A program made the position numbers and the translations under genes. DNA of 64,000 nt from the NCBI GenBank assembly GCA_002917075.1, contig NTMA01000064.1, positions 186,001-250,000 on the forward strand. The letters are read 5' to 3'. The notes under the pieces are model-generated. The model had not been told where the DNA came from, made no database searches, and was given only the letters and a program-made list of their open reading frames with translations. How positions within the stretch are numbered: position 1 is the stretch's first letter; every line of letters begins with the position of its first letter. The DNA is from Hawksworthiomyces lignivorus. Lineage: Eukaryota > Ascomycota > Sordariomycetes > Ophiostomatales > Ophiostomataceae. Below, one piece after another: positions 12,157 to 26,692 of this stretch.

Positions 12157-14341
12157 TCATGGATCTGCTGTTGGGGAAGTTTCACCTCTGAAAGTTGTCC
12201 TAAGTTCGAGCCTTTTTTTGTCGTCCCCAAGCAACTCAATACTTGTCGCCTTTGCCGCCCCTTCCCGGTCTTCCTGCTCACGCAACCAGTTTCGTGTGTT
12301 GCCGTCCGGCCCGTGGACTAGGGCCTCTAGGGGGTTGTCTTTAAGAGCATCTAGCTGCAGCCGGCGTGAGGCCCACACCGTGACGGTTGCGAAGACGATG
12401 GCCGCCGCTAGCGTCAGCCCCGGCAGCGCGAGAAACTGCCAGCGGACTTTGATGTGCACGGTCCACTGCTGCACGGCGCCCTGCACGGGCGCCGTGTCCA
12501 GGCTGCGCATGCGGTTGGTCATCGAGCGTGCCGCGTTTGCAAAGGTGGCCGTCAGGTTATCCGAGTCGGCCAGGGATGGGGTGACGTAGTCGTTTATGGT
12601 ATCCGTCTCGATGGCCACCTTGTCAGAGTATGCGCGGAACGAGCGTAGGGAGTACATCATCGTCTCGATGCTCCTCTGTGTGATGGACAGCGTGCGCTCG
12701 ACGGGCGGGGCGAGGCCGGGCGGGACCGCAGCTGCACTCCCGTTGTCCTGCAGGATGAGCTGCAGATCGCTGCGCATGAAGACTCCCCAGTCCAGGCCCC
12801 AGATGGATCCCCAATCGCCGCTCAGTGTCAGGGAGTTGCCGAAGTCGCCATCGATGCTCTTCTGCATCGCCAGCGCGTCCGGATCCGTTAGCTGGAATGA
12901 CGACGGCGACCGCACGAACTCGCCCCCGCCGACAGGAGTTTCGGTCAAGACGCCGTTGCGCATGGTCGTGCTGTACACTTGGCCACAGTATCGAAGAGCG
13001 CACTCGGTGACCGCTATTGGCGTATTCTCAAAGGGCACTTTGTTGTCGTAGTAGTCGTCAGTGGGTCGGATAATGATGTGGGCGGCTAGCAGCATGTCCC
13101 AGTGCTGGAAGCTGAACGTCTCGTTCGGCAGCTGCACTGTGCCCACCCTGGCGAGCCGTCTGGTAGAGCGCGTATTTGGGCAGTCTTTTACCTGGTCCGC
13201 CAGCCCGTAGTATCCCGCCACGGTCAGATTACCCGGCTCCGTATCCCCGTAATGTACGCTGTAGTAGACATAGTTGGGCGAATTCGGCGGATAGGTGGCG
13301 TTGGTGGAATTGATGGATATATTTGTGCCTCCTGTTAAATTCTTGGCGCACGCTTGCGGGACAACGGCCGTAGGCTCTCGTACGACCTTGGAAGATACGT
13401 CTGCACACGCCGAGCAAATCTCTAGGGTCGAGTAGAGAGGCCATGTACAATTCCCTGTGGGGCAAGACAGGGAAGGGGGGTGGGCAATGCCTTCTGACGG
13501 CGCCGAAGTGGATGAGTTGACAAATCCCATGAGAGTCGATACGCTCATGCCTATATCTGGGTACGATATGTACTGTACAGAGATATTCTCCTCGCCATGG
13601 TACGGTATATTGCCATAATCAATGTTTCGTTGCCAGGTGCCTATGTCCAATCGCAAGGCGTGGAAGATGGCTGCTGGTGCCGCCGACTTAACCACGTCGA
13701 GCTCGCCGGGGTAGTCGATGAGTGCCTGCATAAACGGGTCGACAGCGGCTAGAAGAAGAATCGCCCAAGCGCCTAGTGATGCCCAACGCCTGGTTGCACA
13801 CTCGTCAACCGTCCGAGCGCTTCAGTTGAAATATCTGCAATTGCGACTTGCACGGGAAGAGGTAGACGAACCATGATTTCAACTGATACAGGAGCGGAAT
13901 ACAGCTCCATGCACTACGGCTAGCTTCTTCAAAATCAAAAAACTTCGTGAGGGAGCCGGGTCTCCTTTTAAAAGAGATCCATTTCGATTGAGCTAGGCTG
14001 GCGGAGAGGGCAGACGCCAAATGCGCCTTCATAGCTGTCGACAAGATCGAGACGATTGTGTTCAACGAGAAGAAAGGAGTCCAGTCGCTCAGAGGCTTGC
14101 CGTCATACTCGGCCAAAATTACAACAAGAGCAATGAAATATATAGTACTAAGTACAAGGCCTGTGATCTCTAGTGTCCAGCCAGACCGGCGGAATAGGTG
14201 CGCGACCCACTGCCCATGGCGGTGTCCCGCGATCGTGTGCTGGTTTTGCGATGGCTCGTACTTTGCAGTAAATGGGATGGTAGATGTTAGAGGCTTCGAG
14301 GCCTTGCCTTCTTTATTTTCGATTGGGCCGTGTCTCTCCAT
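12157..14341 (-). CDS. DUF3176 fungal membrane protein
   Basis: Function is unknown; DUF3176 proteins are common in Pezizomycotina. The model is complement(join(12157..13789, 13872..14341)), giving 700 residues. The intron is placed where it joins FFDFEEASRSAW...LKSW to RWASLGAWAILLLAAVDPFMQ, the diagnostic DUF3176 stretch. Three hydrophobic segments are visible: about residues 56-76 (ITGLVLSTIYFIALVVILAE), about 160-178 (LGAWAILLLAAVDPF) and about 600-625 (FLALPGLTLAAAIVFATVTV). Between the last two lies a ~420-residue region with many Asn-X-Ser/Thr sites and paired cysteines, which suggests an extracytoplasmic, glycosylated loop. It has no obvious metabolic role in the neighbourhood and may be an unrelated passenger or a membrane sensor. 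Confidence 0.85.
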
Positions 14342-15328
14342 ATCAGAATACGAGCACTTTTAGCTAGCACCCTTATCATTGGCAGGTGGAGAAGTAGCCC
14401 TGATGTGTTAGGCGAGGATTTCAGACAAGCTTTCGGAGCGTGATGAGATGCTGCTAACATCCTTTTATTCAGGGTATTGGCAGTGATAAGGAAAGCACAG
14501 TCGCATTCAGGGCCGCCCGGCGGGCATAACGAAGAAGCACACAGTCTCAGCCTTAATCACAAGCAATCCTACGAGGCTATTATGATATTAATGACGGCAT
14601 GTCCAAACTCCAACTGATAATTTCCATTACTTAGGAAGGGCAGTTGATTGGAAAACAGACAGCACACAGACAGCACCCATCTTTCGTTTACAGTGGCTTA
14701 GCAGAGCCGAACACTCTATGTTTGTATGATCCCGTGTTCACTTAATTTAGCTTAGCCAACGGGATCTCTCCATACACAAGAAGGATTCTACCCGGTTGAG
14801 GCGGGGGGAGTTTCCCGCTATAACCAGAGCTTTGCCGTGCCTCTAAATGGACAGCTTGAGACAGAGAACAGAGCAGTGTAGCTGAAAATTTTGCTAATTA
14901 TATGTCATGTAATTTTTTGATCGACCCAGCTAGGCGTAATTCGAGAGCGACCTTGTGGTCTCGTTATCTTCATCCGACAAAGCTCGTTTTTAGCGATGCT
15001 AGCGTGCCTGTCCTACCACCGCATCATGCTTAAAATTCGAGATTATCTCGCATCCTCCTGCCAATGCCTTGGAAGTTAAAAAGTGCAGTGCTCAACGTGC
15101 TGGCCTAACCACCACGTTTCTATTGGGGGCTGTTATAGACTGGAATTAGCCTTATTTGTTTGATAACGTGGCGTAGATCCCACTTTAGTCTCCATCATTC
15201 CGAAGATGAGCGTGTTATATTCAGTCTAAGGTATATATTTAATGCTTCCCTACATCGTTGAGATATGATAAAATGCATTAACTGCTGGTTTTGCTCAAGC
15301 TAAGATTCTCCTTCGTTTCTACGTCAAG
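14342..15328. other. Intergenic region
   Basis: This 987-bp AT-rich stretch lies upstream of the DUF3176 gene and downstream of the DapA-family gene. It contains gaggcggggggagtttcccgc around 14800-14818, which includes a GCGGGG match to the short CreA consensus SYGGRG; such matches are frequent by chance. I see no gene. Confidence 0.45.
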
Positions 15329-16776
15329 CTATTTTTTTTGGGTGTGCCGCAACTCTTCCTCAATAGCCATAATTGACTCTAGCGCAGACAACATCTGACT
15401 TTGGAGTCCAGTGTCTGTGAATTTAGGGTACGGTCTTCTCGTTGCGCAGTTGGATTGGACGTATCCTAATAGCTTTGCGACTACCCATTTTGTGCCATTA
15501 ATACCAGTCTTCATGAGCCACCACTCGGCCTGAGCTAAGGTGCGCTGCAGTGCTAGTGCTTTCGTTACATTGCCTTCATGGTAGTGCTTGTAAATTTGTA
15601 AGCAGGCCTACGATTCATATTAGCTCATGCGGGTTTTGTCGCTGTATGGGTGGTTTCGTATGGCCCAAAGAATAGCAAGTTTTCCGTAGTTAACAGATGT
15701 GAAGGAGAACAAACCCTAGGGCAGAGGTTGCCAAATCCTGAGATGGAACCAGCGCCTCCGATGCTTAAGCAGGGAACGAGCCAATCGGTAAAACCTGACA
15801 GAATGCAAAACTCGTCCGGGGAGAATTCAGCTGTGAGGCGTACACCTTTTCCTACGCCGCCGCATGTCAATTTAGCCCCCACAATATTCGGATGGCGGCC
15901 TAGAGCACACATTATATCAGAGTCGAGTTTGATACCAGATGTGACAAGCGGCCAGCTGTAAAGCAGAATGGGAATAGGGCTTGCATCAGCCACCTCGGTG
16001 AAGAAATCGTGAATGGCGGCCGCATCCATGGCAAAGTGGAAGCAGCTCGGCGTCAGCACGAGACCAAAGTTGGCTCCCGCTGTCTTAGAATTATGCAACT
16101 GGCTAACAATTTCCCGCGTCGTCTGACCTACGGTGTCAATAATGACTGGAAGGTTCGGCTTCCCGCAGCGGATTGCAGTCTCCCTTGCAAGGGACACCAA
16201 CTTAAGTCGCTCAGGGTCAGAGAGGGCGACAGCCTCGCCATTGGAGCCTGCCACAACTACTATACGTATGTAAAAACAAATGTAAATGAGCAAAAGAACT
16301 CTCGGCTTTGTCTAAACCGACTGAAGGTTGAATGAAAAGCATCCTTTGTTGAAGTTAGAGCTGGGTGATATCTTACCGCCACTCAGACCAGATTCAATAA
16401 GGTAAACCAAGTGCTTCGTTTGGAGGTCGTAGTCGATTTCTTGTGTAGGTTCATCTTTAAACCAGGTGAGTGAAGCGGCATAAATGCCAGATGGAAAATG
16501 TGCGTTATTCGTTTTCTTTCTTCTTTGATTTATTTTTTCAGGCGACCAGGGAAGTTGCAGGAAGCGGCCGCCAAGTCCACATACAAAGTATATTTCTGAA
16601 GAACTTATATTACAGGTTAAAGCGAGAAAGCGCTGTTCTGGCCGCCACTTTTGGCTGGCGTGTGGCGCCGGTTTTAGCGGCCTTTGCAGTGAGAGGTTGT
16701 CTCTTCGAAGTACTTTGTACTTACAGTTATGTAATCCCTTCAACCCGTCTCTATGGCGGTGCATCACGCTAGACAC
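15329..16776 (-). CDS. Dihydrodipicolinate synthase (DapA)-family aldolase/lyase, 5' end uncertain
   Basis: This is a pyruvate-type class I aldolase of the DapA/N-acetylneuraminate-lyase superfamily, in fungi often a 4-hydroxy-2-oxoglutarate or keto-sugar-acid aldolase. Secure exons are complement(15329..15607), complement(15715..16259) and an exon ending at 16377. Motifs are GIYAASLTWF near the mature N-terminus, GVVVAGSNGEAVALSDPERL, the Tyr-bearing ILLYSWPL strand, and IVGAKLTCGG with the presumed Schiff-base Lys. From an ATG at 16776 the protein would have 407 residues, about 90 more than the family norm, and the first ~95 residues do not resemble the family. A short unseen first exon, with the coding exon beginning near 16480, is more likely. 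The entry's outer boundary is therefore a maximum. Confidence 0.72.
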
Positions 16777-17025
16777 TAATGTTTAATTGTTGTTTCCGAA
16801 CCGGAGGAGTGACTGGCGCCTTTTGCGAACCTTAGTTCGTATGGAAGATCCCTTTATTTTAATCATGGTTTAGGGTGGCAGGAGACATTTATAACAGCAT
16901 AGCACCCAAGTTCATTTGAATTAATGTTAGATTGAATGCTTGAACTTACAATAGAACCTTTATCAAATTGGCCCTCTACAGCTTAGATGTAAATTTAATT
17001 GAACATATGTGGACTTTTTTGTAAC

Positions 17026-17461
17026 TGTTGAATTGCTAGGCTACCCAGTTAGTAAGACAGCAACGTGCACAGCGGTGTGGGCACTAATGATATTCAGCCT
17101 TCAAGCCTTCAAGCCTTTAACAGAAGTATGAATTCAAGAAGCAATAGATTATATTCAGTAATTCAGTAACCAAGCCTTCTGAGGAGACGCCAATAGTGTA
17201 GGTAAGGAGAGAATTTTCTGCTGCTCATAGTGGCTCCGACCTTATGGTAGTCAGACTTTGGGAAAACGCCATATCTAACCTGAAAAAAAATGAATGGTTG
17301 GATGAATTTGTGTATGGGTGAGCCCTGTTAAAAGAGCGCACACACGCCAATTCAGCCAATCCAGCCCAACGGTTCAGAGACCTCGAGGGTGACCGTTGTC
17401 AGACGGTGTAAAAATATAAAACTAACTTTTATACCTTCATTGAGCCATAAAAAATTTAACA
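17026..17461 (+). repeat. Dispersed ~435-bp repeat, copy 1 (possible solo LTR)
   Basis: The 436 bp beginning TGTTGAATT and ending AATTTAACA match, in reverse complement, 30729-31161, with roughly 85% identity by eye and mostly C/T and G/A differences. The ends are TG..CA with imperfect 9-bp terminal inverted repeats. I see no target-site duplication (gtaac before, tataa after). No coding capacity is seen. Confidence 0.7.
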
Positions 17462-18264
17462 TATAAGTTTAACGTTTTTACCCTTGAATGGACGAGTTTC
17501 TCGCTAATTTGAATTTCGTCTAGAATCATGTCGTTAAATACGTGGCCTACAACCGTCCGGCAGGGCGGCCAATAGAGCTCATCATAAAATATGTCGGACC
17601 ACCAAATTTTGTAAAAGTTTTAAATTTGAGCAACGGGTACTAACAGTTTAACATTGTTACGAGCCTCCCTAGAGGGACTGGCAGCCGTTGTCAGTGTCAG
17701 GCGCGAAGAGGTTGTATTACATAAAGTGTTATGGGCCTTGATCGGGGCTCCTCCCAATCAGGCCTCACATTGTCAGCGCAGTTGTGGAGAATGCCTTGTG
17801 CTAATTCATTGAGCCTACTGTAACTGAGTAATCTACGCCTAATTGCCTCACTATTTATCTATACAATATAGCTGCCTAAGGCCCTTAGAATACTGGCCTC
17901 TGATTGGTCAGAGTTATGCACTCGCTGACTGTGCCTTGTTGAGTTCAGGTGAGCAGATTGTTAATTGAAAAAGGAGAGATAACTGTGCCTAGGGTAGTCT
18001 GTGGCTAAACCTTTTAGTAAGGGGTAGTCACAGTGTAATATATACAGTAAATGAATGTAATTCACACAATGCCCAACTCAAAATGCCTAAGGCTGCTAGA
18101 TCACTCACCGTAAGTAATTTGAGCGGTAGGCTTATGCCTTTCCTGACAAATTGCAGACCTCCTCTCCGCAATGTATAGTGCCTTTAGCTCCGCATCTCTT
18201 CCCACAGGATATTGGCCGCACGTCGTCCCTTAATCGTACTTCTTGCTAGACCTTCATAGCACCA
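17462..18264. other. Intergenic region beside repeat copy 1
   Basis: This 803-bp stretch precedes the Zn2Cys6 regulator; the 249 bp before the repeat (16777-17025) are likewise empty. A TGTTACG start at 17655 looks like a retroelement terminus, but I found no matching end or second copy. No gene is seen. Confidence 0.45.
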
Positions 18265-20820
18265 ATGCCGCCTATTCAAATAGTGAGGATGAACTCATCA
18301 TCAACGAGGAAGGCTCAACCACCCGCAATGAAGAACGTGGCGCGCGGGACCACCAAGGAAGCGCCGATGCCGCGATCGCCACCCTCTTCGGCAGAACCTC
18401 GTCCATCTCTGGCAAAAGTAGGTTCCTCCGAACCGGGACCTTGCTCCAGGTTTCAAATCGAGAGCACCGAGTCCAGGAGCAATACGGAAGACTCAGATGA
18501 TGCGTGCCCTGTGGACGCCAGTGCCGATGCGGAGTCTCTGGACGTGAACAATCCCTCATTACCTCGGAAACGTGTGCGTCTGGTAGCCTCCGGTCATGCA
18601 GAGCAAAATCTCTCGCTGCCGAACGCATCAAGAAATTCAAGAGGGGTCCGCCGTAAACGTTCTGTGACAGCGTGCAGTCTGTGTCGTATACGCAAAACAA
18701 AATGCGACAATGTTAGACCATCGTGCAGTTTCTGCATTAATCAAAATGCGTCATGTGTCTATCTGGACAGTTGTGACGAGAAAGACCAGTTCGCAACAAC
18801 CCACACGCCTTCCGCAGCCTCGATACAGTGCTGACTTGGTTCATCTAGATTCGATCCAGCTAGCCGGGAGATAATGAACAGGCTAGGCGAGCTCAAAGAT
18901 ATCCTGCTAAGTGCCAGTTTATCGACCCCTGCTCGACGAGGAGAAAAAATTGAAGCTGCCAATGATTCTAACGGCGAAAGTCTGGTGCCGGATCTCTCAG
19001 ACTCTTCCTACGGCCCAATAAATGCGCCTGCAAGACAAGAAAGGGCACATTATTCTGATGATCCTCGGTTTAAGATGGCTTGCGAGTCGATTCTTCGATG
19101 GCCAGTATTCAAGGGCGTTATCCATGACGAAGAGGCTTCCATACGGTCTTTTCTTCTTGACTCCGACATAGATTTTGACGATGCGTTCATCTTGGATGAC
19201 GGGAGTCTGTTTTCTTCTCCGAATACAAATCCGGTCCGCACAGAACTAGACTCTAGTTCCCGTGGAATTCGAGAGCAGGACTACATTCCTCTTTGCGAGA
19301 AGTTCCTGGCTACGGTGAACTCTAGGAATCCTATCGTCGACGCCAAAGAATTACTCGTATACGCGAACCACTGCAGAAAGTACGGGCTCGGTTGGGACGG
19401 CCAATCATGTCTCGTTGTAAGTTTCATAACTCCCACGTATCCTCGTTTATATGACAGCCTGTATATCACACTTACCGAAACATCTAATTCCATAGCTTCT
19501 AGCATGCGCCATTGCATCCGTTAGTGACAGTTGGGATCTAGTCACATCTTCTCATCACGACGATTTAGATTGCGAGGGACAGCCTCCGGAGAAAGGAGAT
19601 GTTGCAATCGGAGAAGCCTACTTTCTGGCCGCGAAGAAGCGAATCGGCATTTTGCAATCCGGATTGCTGGACATCCAATGTTTTTTCTTCGCAGGAACCT
19701 ACGAAAGGTGTTTGATAAGACCACTTCGTAGCTGGTTCTTTCTCCATCAAGCATCTTCACGCCTGCAGAGCCTTATTCTGCGGAGGGCAAGAAAAAATAT
19801 GCGAGTCCAAAACCGCCGCGCCCACCTTTTAGAGCAAAGGCTGTATTGGTCCTGCGTCAAGGCCGAATGGTATACAGCCGCCAGTGCCTGACCCTTCCTC
19901 CCTTCATTGACGTTGTTCCTTGTATTGATCTGCTTGAATAGCGAATTCCTCTCACAAATCCCTCTTTGCCCCAGTGGAATCATCGATTTTACTTATCCTG
20001 ACCTATTTCCCTCGCCGCCTCTAAACCTCCAGATCTCAGGCCGAGAAGACGGGAGCGAGAACGTCGGACCGGTCTCGGAATTTGAACAAAAGGGCATCAG
20101 TAATGGAGAACGCAGCTGGTTTTTTTATTTGACGGACATATCTGTACGAAGAAGGATGATAGACAACGTAGAGACATTCTACGATGGCGGGGAGACAAAG
20201 TGGCTCAATGACCTGCCATGGCTTCTCAGGGAGCACGTCAAAAGCCAGGAGCAAATACGACTCTGGTAACCATTCTCCTGGCGCCCTTTCGCTGCACATT
20301 TCTAACTCTTTTCCGAAGGTATTCGCATCTGCCCGATCCCATCAAATTCGATTTCACTGAGTTCCCGCCTGACGAGTTGAACAACTTCCTCAGGGGACGA
20401 TTTCAGCTATGGAAGGAAGTTATATCGAGGCCATTTCTCTACTATGCCCTGCACACCACTTTGATCACCAGCAGTACTGAAGACCAGCGGGCCGTCTCCA
20501 TCGCACAAGAATGCGTCTCACTATGTTCCGATTATATCAAACATGCATCTCGGCGATTCTTCCAACGAAATGGTGGATCCTGGTTCATAGCGCGATCTAC
20601 TTTCGCCTCGGCCATGATGATACTAGCGGTGGTCATATCAGACTCCGGGGTCAAGGCACCAGTAAACTGGCTGGACCTCTTGCGGCTTGCCTGCCGGGTG
20701 CTCGCTTATTGGGAGGAAGAGGCGCAAGATATCAGGTGGATGCGTTCCGTGCTGACCAATGTACTTTTTGAAACTTGTCGACGCAAGGGCATTACAGACG
20801 CAGAATATTACTTGTGGTAA
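18265..20820 (+). CDS. Zn2Cys6 transcription factor (fungal_trans type)
   Basis: This is a nuclear DNA-binding regulator. The model is join(18265..18788, 18849..19416, 19496..19869, 19942..20265, 20319..20820), giving 763 residues. The zinc cluster starts at Cys137 (CSLCRIRKTKC...CSFCINQNASC, spacing 2-6-6-2-6). After a linker, LNRLGELKDIL-type residues, GLGWDGQSCLVLLACAIASV and GLLDIQCFFFAGTYERCLIRPLRSWFFLHQAS define the fungal-specific regulatory region. Intron 1 uses a less usual GTTCGC donor, but a CTGAC branch site stands 12 nt before the acceptor and the frame is restored. Each other junction rebuilds a family segment, for example VKAECEFLSQIPLCPSGI across intron 3. It lies directly upstream of the arylsulfatase, rhamnosidase and sugar transporter genes and is the obvious candidate pathway regulator. 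Confidence 0.87.
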
Positions 20821-23533
<2,713 letters not shown>

Positions 23534-23965
23534 CGTACATCACGATACCTCCTTCTTCCCTGTGCTTTTTAGCCCATTCGAGAGAATGTATAGTTAGGAC
23601 AACGTAATGTGGATGCCAATGGTGTTCCTTTGATTTACATGCTACCAGGACAAACTGTAGTCAATGAACGTCGATGAAATTACTTACCTACCAGAATACA
23701 TGAGGTTGATGAATGAATTGTCTTGGGTACATAAGGAGGTCAGAGACTTTGATGCCCACTGTTGCAGCCTATTCAGAAGTGAACAACATTTGTGAATACA
23801 CAACACACCGCAAGATTGGCCTCTGTCTAAAAAAGAAAGAGAACAGGACAAAAAAAAATCAAAAATAAAAATAAAAATAAAAATAAAAACGAAAATGAAA
23901 AAGAAAAAAAACCTACAGTTTAGAGTCGATGCACAGCTGCTATATACACAAACGTGTGGTTTCTT
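23534..23965. other. Convergent 3' spacer with simple repeat
   Basis: This 432-bp spacer lies between the convergent sulfatase and rhamnosidase genes. At about 23850-23910 it contains an A-rich simple repeat dominated by AAAAAT units, then degenerate A-rich sequence. Confidence 0.6.
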
Positions 23966-26692
23966 CTATCCTACGGTATCTTCCCAAATGTCGTCGTCCT
24001 CGCCGCTATTTCTATAGAAAGCCCCGTAGTTCGGCTTTGGTGGCCATGGCGGTTTCTTGTAATGACAACGAAACGTGTACATACCCGACCCGACCTGCCT
24101 TGTAGAGGCGTCGGGAAGCCTGACGACGGCGGACGTGTTGGGTGGTACAGTTACATCGAGAACGAACTCGAGCCCGTCTTGACCTTCAATCCGCCAATCC
24201 GAACTCACGACTCCGTACGGTCCGTCGAAGCTTGTCTTTGCACTGGTGAGCGTCCCTCCTGGAATTGGTGCAAAAATCACTTTCCGCCAGCCCGGGTCAG
24301 AAGTCTGCATGCCGCCAAGGACTTTGTGCATCCAATCGGCAACAGCACCGAGAGCGTAGTGGTTGAACGAAGTCATTCTACCGGGGTTGATGCTGCCGTC
24401 AGGAAGCATGCTGTCCCACCGCTCCCACACCGTGGTGGCGCCCATGGTAACAGGGTATAGCCAAGAGGGATTCCGACGGTGTTGCAGCATCCGGTAGAAG
24501 ATCTGTGAGTGCCCCACCGCGGTCAGCGCGTGGCCGATGTGGGGTGTACCCACAAAGCCGGTGGCAATCTTGAAACGTGCTTTGCCACGGATTATCGCAA
24601 CGAGATGCTCGCCCGCCTGCCGCTTCTGGGCCGCCGATGCGAACAGCGAGAAGCGGATAGCGAGCGCGAATGCCGTTTGGGTATAACTACTGACCCGACC
24701 GCGTGGCGTGACGAACTCGGCTTGAAATTCCTCCCTTAGGGCAGCGGCGTCCTTTACATAGCGCGTAACATCGTCAGACTTGCCCACGACTTTGCTCGCC
24801 TTTGCCATGATGTCAGTCATCCCGATTAAGAAGGCATTAGCTACGAAGTCTGCATCTGTGGCAGCGTTTCCCGGATCATCGGGCGGGGCACTCGGGTCAA
24901 GCCAGTCGGCGAGCTGCGGGTGGTTCGACGTGTCCCATAGCCTATTCCCTTTCCGGGGAATGCCGCCATCTAGCCAGCTTTGCATGCTTCGATACTGCTG
25001 ATCAAGAATCCGACGGTCGCCAGTGGCCAGGAACAGGTCCCAAGGCAGGGATACAGCTACGTCACCCCAGATGGCCTGGGCTTTTCTAGACCTCTCCCTA
25101 AATACTGGGCTAGGGCTTTTGCTGAGGACGTCGGGCACCACCAGTGGGGGCACCGCAGCTCCATTTTCGTGTTGCTCGGAGGCCAGGTCTCTCAGCCAGT
25201 CTTTCAGCAACCCAGCACTGTTATATAAATAGCACGCGGTAGGTCCGAAAGCTTGAATATCGCCCGTCCACCCCAGCCTCTCGCCCCGCTGGGGACAATC
25301 GGTGGGGATGCTGAGGAAGTTTCCTCTCATCGACCAGACGATATTTTGACACAGTTTGTTCAGAAGTGGGTCAGAACACTCAAACGTTCCCGTTCTTTTC
25401 ATATCGGTGTGGATCACGATGGCCACAAGATCGCTGAGGCTGGGTATGCCGTCGTTGTGTGGCCATCCAGATACCTCGACATAGCGGAAACCATGGTAAG
25501 TGAACTTGGGCTCCCAAACCTCGCCTTGTAATTGGCCGCTTAGGGTCAGAGTATCTCTGGCCGCGGCGGACAGTAGCGAACGTGTGCCAGCTTCACCATG
25601 CTCCAGGACTTCAACGTGCTGGAAGGTAATAATGTGGCCCCTTTCCCCGCACACGCTGACGCGAAGAAACCCAACCAAGTTCTGACCGAAGTCTATGAGT
25701 GTCTTGCCCGAGGGGCTTTTCCAAGTCGAGACCGGCCTCATTTCCTGGATCCTCCTTATTGGTGGTGCGGCTGAAGGAACCAAGCTCGCTGAGGTTGTTG
25801 CCGAGATGCAGGAGGCAATGACGGGAGTCCAGTACTTGTCCCGGAATTCGGCTTCCGTCCATCCACACGGTTCTTCTCTGGCATCATAGACCTCTCCGTC
25901 GTATATTTCCGATGTTACAATTCCTCCGGTACTAGCTTTCCATGTATTGTCGGAAGCGATCACTTCGGTCGACCCGTCTTCGTGAGAAATGACGATCTGG
26001 GCGATGAGGCCCACATTCTCGCCCCAGATATTTCGGCACCCCTCGGGGATACCTAATCTGCCAGCCCACCAACCCTCCGCAACTGTGACGCCGATGCAGT
26101 TCGGGCCGTTCTTCAGAAGATCGGTTATGTCGAACGTCTGATAGGCCAGTCGGTGGTTGTATGATGACCAGCCGGGGTCCAGGATGTGGTCCCCTACCCT
26201 TTCCCCGTTGATGTTCGCCTCGTACACGCCGTGAGCTGTCGCATATAGCCGCGCTGCTTTGAATGACTGGTGTATTTCGAAAGCCTTCCGGAAGAGCACT
26301 GGACGTTTTGGTGCGTCTACTGTCGTGTACTGTGGTGCTTCGACTAGAAAACATTTCCAGTCCTCGGCGCGTAGCAAACCTGCCTCTACAACATACGTCC
26401 CTGACCACGGTGTAGCTGCGTTGTCTGCGCCAAAAGCTCTGACGCGAACCGAAGCCTGTTCGCCCGATATCATGGGCCTGGATGGCCATGCCACAAACAG
26501 ACAATCGGAGCTCTCGACGAGGTATACTTGTTCTGCTTCGTTTGTAAAAGCCACCGCAAGTTCATAACGGTGCTGTACCCAGTTCAGCTGGTGGCCGGTA
26601 AACTTCCAGGAGATTCTGGGCGAGTCCTCGGCGATGCCGAGAGCCTCGCAGTGGTAATGCTCGAACGTCACCTGGGAGATTGCAACAGCCAT
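23966..26692 (-). CDS. Alpha-L-rhamnosidase (GH78), no signal peptide
   Basis: This glycoside hydrolase removes terminal alpha-L-rhamnose from glycosides such as flavonoid rutinosides or from polysaccharides. It is a single 908-residue exon, full length for GH78. The N-terminal beta domain has ISWKF and a conserved NGERVGDHILDPGWSSYNHR segment. The catalytic (alpha/alpha)6 domain shows SIPTDCPQRGERLGWTGDIQ around residues 460-482, which carries the conserved acidic residues, then TTVWERWDSM and SFNHYALGAVADWM. No signal peptide is present (MAVAISQVTFEHYH...), so the enzyme should be intracellular. The very uninterrupted frame differs from the intron-rich neighbours; GH78 genes with few introns are common, so this alone does not show transfer. 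It is divergent from the sugar transporter. Confidence 0.93.
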   Translation of the reverse strand: MAVAISQVTFEHYHCEALGIAEDSPRISWKFTGHQLNWVQHRYELAVAFTNEAEQVYLVESSDCLFVAWPSRPMISGEQASVRVRAFGADNAATPWSGTYVVEAGLLRAEDWKCFLVEAPQYTTVDAPKRPVLFRKAFEIHQSFKAARLYATAHGVYEANINGERVGDHILDPGWSSYNHRLAYQTFDITDLLKNGPNCIGVTVAEGWWAGRLGIPEGCRNIWGENVGLIAQIVISHEDGSTEVIASDNTWKASTGGIVTSEIYDGEVYDAREEPCGWTEAEFRDKYWTPVIASCISATTSASLVPSAAPPIRRIQEMRPVSTWKSPSGKTLIDFGQNLVGFLRVSVCGERGHIITFQHVEVLEHGEAGTRSLLSAAARDTLTLSGQLQGEVWEPKFTYHGFRYVEVSGWPHNDGIPSLSDLVAIVIHTDMKRTGTFECSDPLLNKLCQNIVWSMRGNFLSIPTDCPQRGERLGWTGDIQAFGPTACYLYNSAGLLKDWLRDLASEQHENGAAVPPLVVPDVLSKSPSPVFRERSRKAQAIWGDVAVSLPWDLFLATGDRRILDQQYRSMQSWLDGGIPRKGNRLWDTSNHPQLADWLDPSAPPDDPGNAATDADFVANAFLIGMTDIMAKASKVVGKSDDVTRYVKDAAALREEFQAEFVTPRGRVSSYTQTAFALAIRFSLFASAAQKRQAGEHLVAIIRGKARFKIATGFVGTPHIGHALTAVGHSQIFYRMLQHRRNPSWLYPVTMGATTVWERWDSMLPDGSINPGRMTSFNHYALGAVADWMHKVLGGMQTSDPGWRKVIFAPIPGGTLTSAKTSFDGPYGVVSSDWRIEGQDGLEFVLDVTVPPNTSAVVRLPDASTRQVGSGMYTFRCHYKKPPWPPKPNYGAFYRNSGEDDDIWEDTVG

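Noticed and set aside
12218..13338. Several plus-strand open frames opposite the DUF3176 gene
   Set aside because: They are GC-rich antisense shadows of a well-supported coding exon and show no domain features.
17655..18045. Possible second solo LTR beginning TGTTACG
   Set aside because: No matching terminus, target-site duplication or second copy was found in the window.
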